A stretch of DNA of 6,467 bases. It comes from Betaproteobacteria bacterium (GTDB lineage Bacteria; Pseudomonadota; Gammaproteobacteria; Burkholderiales; SG8-39). The position numbers and the translations under genes were made by a program. Shown here one piece after another: positions 1-5,402 of this stretch. The DNA lies in contig JAOUGZ010000159.1 of NCBI GenBank assembly GCA_029865405.1, positions 1-6,467 on the forward strand, in the 5' to 3' direction. The number at the start of each line of letters is the position of its first letter. The stretch's first letter is position 1. Below the pieces are notes generated by a model. It was given only the letters and a program-made list of their open reading frames with translations, did not search any database and was not told where the DNA came from.

Positions 1-6
1 GTTGGC

Positions 7-312
7 TCAGAGCGTCTGCAGCACTTCCAGGATCTCGCGCGTGCGCTTCACCTTGTCGCCCCAGGCGCGGTCGAACTCCGCGATCAGTGCCTTGATCTCG
101 CCCGAGCCCGGGATGGCGCGGGCGCGCGCGAGGTCGTCGAATTCGTAGAAAGCGTAGTGCACCGAGGCGTCCATGTCGCTCCAGCCGCGCCAGGCGCGCC
201 TTGCCTTGAACGCCTTCAGCGCATCGGGCAAGTGCTCTTCCTGGTACCAGCGATCGAATGCGTCCCGGACCAAGGGATCGACCTGGGCGCGCACGATGAA
301 CAGGGCGGTCAT
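7..312 (-). CDS. EthD-like small dimeric alpha/beta-barrel protein (hypothetical)
   Basis: This is a 101-residue protein with no signal peptide or membrane segment, so probably cytosolic. It opens with a beta-strand (TALFIVRAQV), followed by a helix carrying W22, Y23 and the motif EEHLPDALKAF (residues 25-35). A second strand follows (VHYAFYEFDD, residues 51-60), then a long charged C-terminal helix. This beta-alpha-beta pattern with a (W/Y)-x-x-EHLP helix is typical of the ferredoxin-like dimeric barrel group (EthD, NIPSNAP, small monooxygenases). Members bind small hydrophobic or aromatic molecules or serve as accessory proteins in degradation pathways, and many have no known reaction. The start is supported by AAGGAG (320-325 on the complementary strand), seven bases upstream. 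Its ATG overlaps the TGA of the preceding gene (ATGA), so the two are probably translationally coupled. It is the last visible gene of the operon. The fold call is fairly secure; the function is unknown. Confidence 0.85.
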   Translation of the reverse strand: MTALFIVRAQVDPLVRDAFDRWYQEEHLPDALKAFKARRAWRGWSDMDASVHYAFYEFDDLARARAIPGSGEIKALIAEFDRAWGDKVKRTREILEVLQTL

Positions 313-905
313 GCCTTTGCTCCTTTCGGCTGGGTCCATGTCTCCGACCACGCCAGGCAGCAGCTCGACGAGGCCTTGCCGAAGCGCTCCTGCGGGAACA
401 CCTTGGCGGTGGCGGCCGCGCCGTTCACCGAGAGCTGCGCGCTGCGCGCGGGGAGGAACGTGCTGTAGACGCCAAGCGGGCGGTTCATGGCGCCCGGGGG
501 CATGGTGAGAACGTACGGTGGCATCAGGTCCCACCAGCTGAGGATGATCTCGTCGTCGCTGGAGACGACGCGTTCCTCGATGGTGCTGAGCGAGTTGCCG
601 CTGCGCTCGAACTCGGCGTCGATGACGGCCAGCGTCTCGTCGGCGAATTCCTTGTAGAGCAGGATCTCGATCATGCGCTGCAGGTAGCGCGCGAGGCCGG
701 CATTGTCGGCGTACAGGCGCGGCCCCTTGCCAGTGAGCGAGCTTTCGATGAACAGCGCGTGCCCCTGCCCGGCGGGCGACCACAGGACGCGCCAGTGGCT
801 CACTCGCTCGACGAGGGTCTTGCCGCCGTCGTTCGACAGGCGGATGAACGAATTTTCCCCGGTCATCACCGGGTCGTGCGGGTCCACCATCTGCGGCTCG
901 GCCAT
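309..905 (-). CDS. Conserved-looking hypothetical protein, 198 residues
   Basis: I do not recognise this family. The protein has 198 residues, no signal peptide and no obvious transmembrane helix. It contains beta-type stretches around residues 36-55 (SHWRVLWSPAG, HALFIESS), a helical centre at about 70-102 (LARYLQRMIEILLYKEFADE) and a tryptophan-rich segment (IILSWWDLMPPYVLTMPPG, residues 120-138). Near the C-terminus is a run of three serines and two cysteines (179-183) followed by LAWSETW. The W-W-D and P-P-Y-V elements look like a ligand pocket or a conserved core, but no catalytic motif can be assigned. The first ATG is preferred because GGGAGGG ends three bases upstream and overlaps the stop codon of the GFA gene; M6 and M14 are possible but lack such a site. 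The gene begins nine bases after the GFA gene and ends in a 4-base overlap with the EthD-like gene, so it is firmly part of the operon. Coding reality is well supported by this packing. Confidence 0.85.
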   Translation of the reverse strand: MAEPQMVDPHDPVMTGENSFIRLSNDGGKTLVERVSHWRVLWSPAGQGHALFIESSLTGKGPRLYADNAGLARYLQRMIEILLYKEFADETLAVIDAEFERSGNSLSTIEERVVSSDDEIILSWWDLMPPYVLTMPPGAMNRPLGVYSTFLPARSAQLSVNGAAATAKVFPQERFGKASSSCCLAWSETWTQPKGAKA

Positions 906-914
906 GCGCCCTCC

Positions 915-1349
915 CTATTTCGTCGGCGCCGCGGGCGCGTCGGGCTGCCCGGGAAACTGCTTCGCCGCCGGGTCGATGTGCGACCAGGGGCGCGCGCTGC
1001 GCGTCCAGATGTGCGCCGTGATCTTCATCGGCCCCGGGTTGTCCAGCGTGCCCACGCGCAGCGCGATCATCTCGGGCATCGCCTCGCGCTGGCTGTAGAT
1101 CGGCGAGCCGCAGTCGCCGCAGAAATAGCGGTGCAGCGTGCGCCCGCTGTCGGCCTTGCCGGTGTGGCGCTTGGGCGTGCCCTGCGTGAGCCTGAAGGCG
1201 CTCGAGGCAAGCGGCGCGTTGACGCTGCCGCCCGTGCCCGAGCCCTTCTGGCAGTTGGTGCAGTGACAAACACGCAGCTCGCTGATCGGCGCGCTCACGC
1301 TGTAGCGGATCGCGCCGCACAGGCAGCTGCCAGTGAGATTCTCGGTCAT
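915..1349 (-). CDS. GFA/CENP-V domain zinc-binding protein
   Basis: This 144-residue cytosolic protein belongs to the GFA family, named after glutathione-dependent formaldehyde-activating enzyme (Gfa). The family's zinc ligands are all visible: C9-x-C11 (GSCLCGAIRY), C28-H-C30-x-x-C33 (CHCTNCQKGSG) and C77-x-x-C80 (YFCGDCGSPIY). Length and motif order match ordinary single-domain members. The last 18 or so residues are Pro/Ala-rich and probably disordered. In Paracoccus, Gfa was proposed to speed formation of S-hydroxymethylglutathione, but most homologues have no proven reaction and the family annotation is often wrong. A role in handling an aldehyde or thiol adduct is therefore only a possibility. 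The start is well fixed by a perfect AGGAGG (1356-1361 on the complementary strand), six bases upstream. The gene lies 13 bases after the SDR gene and nine before the 198-residue protein, in one operon. Confidence 0.92.
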   Translation of the reverse strand: MTENLTGSCLCGAIRYSVSAPISELRVCHCTNCQKGSGTGGSVNAPLASSAFRLTQGTPKRHTGKADSGRTLHRYFCGDCGSPIYSQREAMPEMIALRVGTLDNPGPMKITAHIWTRSARPWSHIDPAAKQFPGQPDAPAAPTK

Positions 1350-1362
1350 CGGTGTCCTCCTC

Positions 1363-2097
<735 letters not shown>

Positions 2098-2122
2098 CGA
2101 GGAATTATGCGGCCTGGCGGCG

Positions 2123-3502
2123 CTACAGCGGGTTCTGCGGGCCGACGGTGAAGAAATCGTGCACGTCGCCGCGCACGCGGGGGCTGGTCACGCGGCTGAA
2201 CGAGAGCACGACGTAACTTTGCGCCGTCGCGCTCACCGCGGCCTGCCGTCCGATAAGCTCGACGGCGGCGAGGTCGAGGCGGCTGGCATGCGCCGCGATC
2301 GCGACCTCGGCTTCGATGCGCACGTTGGTGGCGATCACGGTGGAGTTGCGCGCGACAAGGCCGGTCTCGCCGCCGCCGATGCGGCTGTCCTCGATCGTCA
2401 CGATGGAGTCCTCGATGCGCAGCTCGCGCACGCGGGCATTGCGGATCGTGGTCTGCCGGCAGCCCACGATCGTCAGCACGTCGTAGTCACCCTCGTACAC
2501 GCGAAGGCGCTCCCGCTCGCAGCGCTCGTTGCCCTGCTTTTCCAGCGGCGCGGGGCGCGCCGCCGGTGCACCCGGCAGGCCGAGCTCGAGGAACGGCAGC
2601 AGCACGTCGCGGAATTCCGCGGGCGCTTCGAGCATCGGCGTATGCGCGGCGTCCGCGATCACCTGCAGCTGCGCGCGCGGCAACTTCAAGGCCAGGACCT
2701 TGCCGGTGCGGGGCGGCACGAGCAGATCCTTGGCGCCCCAGACCACCAGCGTCTCGGCGCGCACCGCCGCGAGGTCCGCGCTCAGGTCCTCGCTCACCAC
2801 CGCGAGCCCCGCGATCATCGTGGGATCGCCGCCCAGCAGGCTTTCGCGCAACTGCGGGCTCGCCAGGATGACCTGCGGCTCGAAGCGCAGCCGCGCGAGC
2901 GGCGTGAGCAGCTTGCGCGCGAAGTTGAGCAGCCCTTCCAGGGGATCGAGCCACGGCGGCACGAATTCCATGCCCAGTTGCGCGAGGAACTGGCTGCTCA
3001 CCGAATGCCGGTGCAGGATGCCCGGCGCATCGATGACCACGAGCTGCGCCACGTCCTGCGGGTAAGTCGCCGCGTAGCGCAAGGACGCCACCGCGCCCAT
3101 GGAATGGCCCACCAGCACGAAGGGGCGGCGCAGGAACCGCTCGGTTACGCGGTCGAGGACGCGGGCGTAGTTGGTCGGCGAGTACAGGGCATTCGCCTTG
3201 CTGGACGCGCCGAAGCCCGGCAGGTCCACTGCGACGACGTGATAGGAACGCTGCAGCCAGCCGACGGTCTCGCGCCAGTCGCGCGCGCCGCCCGCGCCGA
3301 TGCCATGCACGAGCAGCACCGAGCGGTCGTGGCCAAGGCCGCCCTCGTACACCACCATGTGGCCGCCGAGCACGGGCTCCTCGATGCGGTGCGCCTGCAT
3401 GCCCGCAAAGCCCTCCGGCGCCGGCGCCGTGGCCGCCGCCGGCGCGCAGCTCAGCAATGCGGGGACCGCCGCCGCGGCGAGCCAGGTCAGGTTCCGTCTC
3501 AT
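2123..3502 (-). CDS. Lipoprotein alpha/beta hydrolase with C-terminal beta-helix-like domain
   Basis: This is a 459-residue predicted exported lipoprotein: basic start MRR, hydrophobic segment 6-17, and a lipobox-like LLSC with the lipidated cysteine at C19. Residues about 45-308 are a complete alpha/beta hydrolase. HGIG (66-69) forms the oxyanion region, VDLPGFGASS (92-101) is the conserved strand and turn, GHSMG (132-136) carries nucleophile S134, D259 lies in VVWGAKD, and H287 lies in ADAAHTPM. Residues about 180-245 would form the lid. After a Pro/Ala linker (309-320), residues 328-437 show valine/isoleucine-rich repeats of 20-22 residues (373-393, 394-413, 414-435) resembling coils of a right-handed parallel beta-helix. 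C328 and C348 could form a disulfide. The hydrolase would cleave an ester, amide or C-C bond of unknown nature in the cell envelope. I chose M40 of the longer frame as start because it gives a proper signal peptide; a start at 3547 would add 15 residues and overlap the divergent ATG. The gene heads the five-gene operon and has no good ribosome binding site of its own. Confidence 0.9.
   Translation of the reverse strand: MRRNLTWLAAAAVPALLSCAPAAATAPAPEGFAGMQAHRIEEPVLGGHMVVYEGGLGHDRSVLLVHGIGAGGARDWRETVGWLQRSYHVVAVDLPGFGASSKANALYSPTNYARVLDRVTERFLRRPFVLVGHSMGAVASLRYAATYPQDVAQLVVIDAPGILHRHSVSSQFLAQLGMEFVPPWLDPLEGLLNFARKLLTPLARLRFEPQVILASPQLRESLLGGDPTMIAGLAVVSEDLSADLAAVRAETLVVWGAKDLLVPPRTGKVLALKLPRAQLQVIADAAHTPMLEAPAEFRDVLLPFLELGLPGAPAARPAPLEKQGNERCERERLRVYEGDYDVLTIVGCRQTTIRNARVRELRIEDSIVTIEDSRIGGGETGLVARNSTVIATNVRIEAEVAIAAHASRLDLAAVELIGRQAAVSATAQSYVVLSFSRVTSPRVRGDVHDFFTVGPQNPL
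2126..2521 (-). other. Beta-helix-like repeat domain of the hydrolase
   Basis: This is the segment encoding residues 328-459 of the hydrolase, after the catalytic histidine. Three consecutive units of 21, 20 and 22 residues align on alternating small or hydrophobic positions: SRIGGGETGLVARNSTV, then VRIEAEVAIAAHASRLDLAA, then VELIGRQAAVSATAQSYVVL. A shorter unit precedes them (RELRIEDSIVTIED). The spacing and the stacked V/I/L/A pattern are those of right-handed beta-helix proteins, which usually bind polysaccharide or act as adhesion or docking surfaces. The role here is not known; assignment as a beta-helix rests on pattern reading alone. Confidence 0.55.
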
Positions 3503-3534
3503 CCTGGCTGCCAGTCTAATGGCGGGGGTGGCAT
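3499..3534 (-). CDS. Possible 11-residue polyproline leader peptide ORF
   Basis: This short minus-strand frame reads MPPPPLDWQPG and stops with a TGA that overlaps the hydrolase ATG as ATGA. A strong GGAGG (3541-3545) lies six bases upstream of its ATG, whereas the hydrolase start has only CAGG directly against the ATG. Four consecutive prolines are a known ribosome-slowing sequence relieved by EF-P. The arrangement suggests a leader whose translation delivers ribosomes to the hydrolase start. It would need a transcript starting inside the dioxygenase gene, to the right of 3545. It is too short for coding statistics, and the proline run may simply reflect a G-rich stretch on the plus strand, so this is a hypothesis only. 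Confidence 0.3.
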   Translation of the reverse strand: MPPPPLDWQPG

Positions 3535-3545
3535 AGAATCCCTCC
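3503..3545. promoter_or_regulatory. Divergent intergenic region with palindromic TGGC/GCCA half-sites
   Basis: This 43-base gap separates the hydrolase and dioxygenase start codons and must carry the dioxygenase promoter or its downstream end. It contains a perfect interrupted palindrome, CTGGC-T-GCCAG (3504-3514). Further half-sites are ATGGC (3519-3523) and TGGCA (3529-3533), and GCCA(6)TGGC forms a second symmetric pair at 3510-3523. Such repeats could be an operator shared by the two transcripts, but no regulator gene is visible and the motif is short in GC-rich DNA. On the minus strand TAGACT (3518-3513) is a weak -10 candidate. No convincing -35 box is seen for either direction. Confidence 0.35.
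3534..3539 (+). promoter_or_regulatory. Candidate -10 element (TAGAAT) of the dioxygenase gene
   Basis: TAGAAT matches TATAAT at five of six positions and is conspicuous in this GC-rich DNA. It ends six bases before the dioxygenase ATG at 3546. A transcript begun at the usual distance from this box would start at or next to the A of the ATG and so be leaderless. This agrees with the absence of any purine-rich ribosome binding site between the box and the start (CCCTCC). No clear -35 sequence lies 16-19 bases upstream. Confidence 0.4.
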
Positions 3546-4442
3546 ATGCCGCTGACGTTCCGCAGGCTGCACCCGCTGTTCGCCGCCGAGGCCGGCCCGA
3601 TCGACCTGCGCGGCGTCACGGATCAGGCTACGCTCGACGCGATCCGGGCGGGGATGGACGAGCACGCGGTGCTCGTCTTCCGCGACCAGAAGTTCGACGG
3701 CGGCGAGCAACTTGCGTTCGCGAAGCGCTTCGACGGCGCGCTGCACGCCAAGACCGGCGCCGCGGTTCTGGGCAGGAACCGCCTCGGCGACGAGGCCCTC
3801 ACCGACATTTCGAATGTGGACGAGAGCGGGCAGGTGATGCAGGCGGGCGATCGCCGGCGCGCCTACGCACTGGGCAACCGCCTGTGGCACACCGACGCAT
3901 CTTTCGAGGACCCGCCGGGCCGCTACTCGATGCTGCTTGCCAAAGTGGTGCCCCCGGTCGCCGCCGACACCGAATTCGCCGACCTGCGCGCGGCGTACGA
4001 TGCGCTCGACGCCGAGATGCGGCGCACGATTGAAGGACTGCACGCGCACCATTCGATCGCCTACTCGCGCATGACGCTCGGCTTCGAGTTCTCGGAAGCC
4101 GAGCGGCGCAAGCTCCCCGGCGCCGTGCATCCGGTGGTGCGCACCAACCCGCGTACCGGCCGGCGCTCGCTGTACCTCGCCTCGCACGCTTCGCGCGTCA
4201 TCGACTGGCCGGTGCCCGAAGGGCGGCTGCTGCTGCGCGAGCTCGTCGAGCACGCGACGCAGCCGCAGTTCGTCTACCGGCACGCCTGGCGCGTGGGCGA
4301 CCTCGTCATCTGGGACAACCTCGCGACCATGCACCGCGGCCGGCCGTTCGACGACACGAAGCACCGGCGCGAGCTGCGCCGCGTCACCACGCTCGACATT
4401 CACTCCCCACTGCCAGCGGCTTCAGCGCCTCGGGCGCGGTAG
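3546..4442 (+). CDS. TfdA/TauD-type Fe(II)/2-oxoglutarate-dependent dioxygenase
   Basis: This is a 298-residue cytosolic enzyme of the TauD/TfdA family. It uses Fe(II), 2-oxoglutarate and O2 to hydroxylate a substrate, releasing succinate and CO2. The iron triad is H115-x-D117 (in LWHTDASF) and H263 (in WDNLATMHRGR). The arginines after the distal histidine (R274-R275 and R278-R279) occupy the stretch that binds 2-oxoglutarate and the substrate's acidic group in TauD and TfdA. Several segments closely match TfdA, the 2,4-D dioxygenase, as I remember it: LHPLFAA near the start, TDISNVDESG, RYSMLLAKVVPP, DTEF-D-RAAYDAL, HATQ-FVYRH-W-VGDLV-WDN and RRELRR-TTLD. It is slightly longer than TfdA (about 287 residues), colinear and intact. 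A TfdA-like role would be oxidative cleavage of an ether or aryloxy acid, but many relatives act on other acids. The start fits the family N-terminus, although no ribosome binding site precedes it. It is the only plus-strand gene, divergent from the hydrolase and convergent with the VOC gene. Confidence 0.94.
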   Translation: MPLTFRRLHPLFAAEAGPIDLRGVTDQATLDAIRAGMDEHAVLVFRDQKFDGGEQLAFAKRFDGALHAKTGAAVLGRNRLGDEALTDISNVDESGQVMQAGDRRRAYALGNRLWHTDASFEDPPGRYSMLLAKVVPPVAADTEFADLRAAYDALDAEMRRTIEGLHAHHSIAYSRMTLGFEFSEAERRKLPGAVHPVVRTNPRTGRRSLYLASHASRVIDWPVPEGRLLLRELVEHATQPQFVYRHAWRVGDLVIWDNLATMHRGRPFDDTKHRRELRRVTTLDIHSPLPAASAPRAR

Positions 4443-4443
4443 T

Positions 4444-4459
4444 CGCTGCCACGGCAGCG
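4444..4459. terminator. Inverted repeat between convergent genes, possible bidirectional terminator
   Basis: CGCTGC-CACG-GCAGCG is a perfect 6-bp stem with a 4-base loop, placed two bases after the dioxygenase stop. It lies in the 29-base gap before the stop of the convergent VOC gene. The position suits a shared terminator, and the hairpin works on both strands. No T-run follows on either strand, so it is not a classical intrinsic terminator; it may instead protect 3' ends or act only weakly. Confidence 0.4.
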
Positions 4460-4471
4460 TGAATTACGCGC

Positions 4472-5389
4472 CTAGGGGCGCTGCACGAGATGCATCAGCA
4501 CGCCGCCCAGCGCGCGCGGATGGGAAAAGCCGATGAGCGCGCGCCGCGAGCCCGGCCTGCCCCGGGTGTCGATCATCTCCAGGCCGGCCCTGGCCATCGC
4601 GCCGAGGGTGGCGTTGATATCCTTGGCCTTGAGCGCGATGTGGTGCAGTCCGCGTCCGCGCGAGGCGACGTAGCGCGTGATCGCGCCCTGGTCCTGCTTC
4701 GTGTTGCCGGGCTGGCCGCGCTCGACGGCGCCGCCCTGCCGGGGGTTGAAGTTGGCGAGGAATTCGAGCTCGCAATCGCCCACCGTGATGAAGCACACGC
4801 GCAACCCCCCGACCGGCTCGGGCTCGCGCGAATGGTAGACGACGCCGTATTTGTCGGAGGTAAAGCTCTCCACCGCCATGCTCACTTCCATGTCGGTCTG
4901 GCGGCTCTCCAGCTGAAAGCCGAGCTTGCCGCAGAACAGGGCCTCGTCCTCGCCGACGTCGGTGCTCGCCACCCCGAGGTGGTCGATGCGCTCCAGCGGC
5001 CCACCCGCATGGCGCGGCAGCTCGATCGGCTCGGTGAGAAGCGTGCGCACGCCCACGGTCGCGCCTCGATCGAGCGCAATGCAAGGGCGACTTCCGAGTC
5101 CTGGCGCAGCGCCGCGCGCCACGGGAATTCCGGCTGCCGCCGCCGCTTGCCGCACATCCTCGACACCGAGCGCGATGTGGTGCACGCCGGGTCTCGCGTC
5201 GCCCTCGAGCAGCGGGTGGCCGGCGGGAAACACCGCCAGCGCACTGCGCCCGATGGCGAATACCGGCACCGGCCCCGCAGCGGAAGCGAGATCGCTGCGC
5301 GGCAGCCCGAGGTGGCGCTCGAAGATAGTCGCGGCGGCATCGACGTCGGTGGAAACCAGCCCGACCCACGCAAGCTCCCTGGCAATCAT
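4472..5389 (-). CDS. Two-domain VOC family protein, C-terminal half methylmalonyl-CoA epimerase-like
   Basis: This 305-residue cytosolic protein is built from two vicinal-oxygen-chelate (glyoxalase-fold) halves. Residues 5-120 start with LAWVGLVSTDVDAAATIFE and contain VHHIALGVEDV (69-79). Residues 133-303 start with ERIDHLGVASTDVGEDEALF and continue with AITRYVASRGRGLHHIALKA. They end in RRALIGFSHPRALGGVLMHL, close to methylmalonyl-CoA epimerase. H137 and H250 fit two epimerase metal ligands, but the usual final glutamate of the GGVLxEL motif is H300 here. The first half has W8 where the first ligand histidine would be, so it is probably structural or non-metal. VOC proteins may be epimerases, isomerases, lyases or ring-cleaving dioxygenases; the upstream CoA-transferase favours action on an acyl-CoA (inference). 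The start is M26 of a longer open frame, because AAAGGA (5398-5403 on the complementary strand) lies eight bases upstream and the VOC fold begins at once. It follows the CoA-transferase gene by 13 bases. Confidence 0.9.
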   Translation of the reverse strand: MIARELAWVGLVSTDVDAAATIFERHLGLPRSDLASAAGPVPVFAIGRSALAVFPAGHPLLEGDARPGVHHIALGVEDVRQAAAAAGIPVARGAAPGLGSRPCIALDRGATVGVRTLLTEPIELPRHAGGPLERIDHLGVASTDVGEDEALFCGKLGFQLESRQTDMEVSMAVESFTSDKYGVVYHSREPEPVGGLRVCFITVGDCELEFLANFNPRQGGAVERGQPGNTKQDQGAITRYVASRGRGLHHIALKAKDINATLGAMARAGLEMIDTRGRPGSRRALIGFSHPRALGGVLMHLVQRP

Positions 5390-5402
5390 GGCGTTCGTCC
5401 TT

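Noticed and set aside
7..1320. A 437-codon minus-strand frame spanning the left end
   Set aside because: Only its last 101 codons (312-7) are real. The upstream part is the wrong frame of the GFA and 198-residue genes and reads as arginine- and alanine-rich filler.
3503..3619. Longer hydrolase starts at 3619 or 3547
   Set aside because: Both would run into the divergent dioxygenase gene and place extra residues before the signal peptide. The MRR start at 3502 gives a normal lipoprotein signal. The 3547 start remains possible but less likely.
3516..4403. A 295-codon minus-strand frame opposite the dioxygenase
   Set aside because: The plus-strand gene has the iron triad and TfdA-like sequence throughout. 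The antisense frame shows no domain and would overlap the hydrolase gene's control region.
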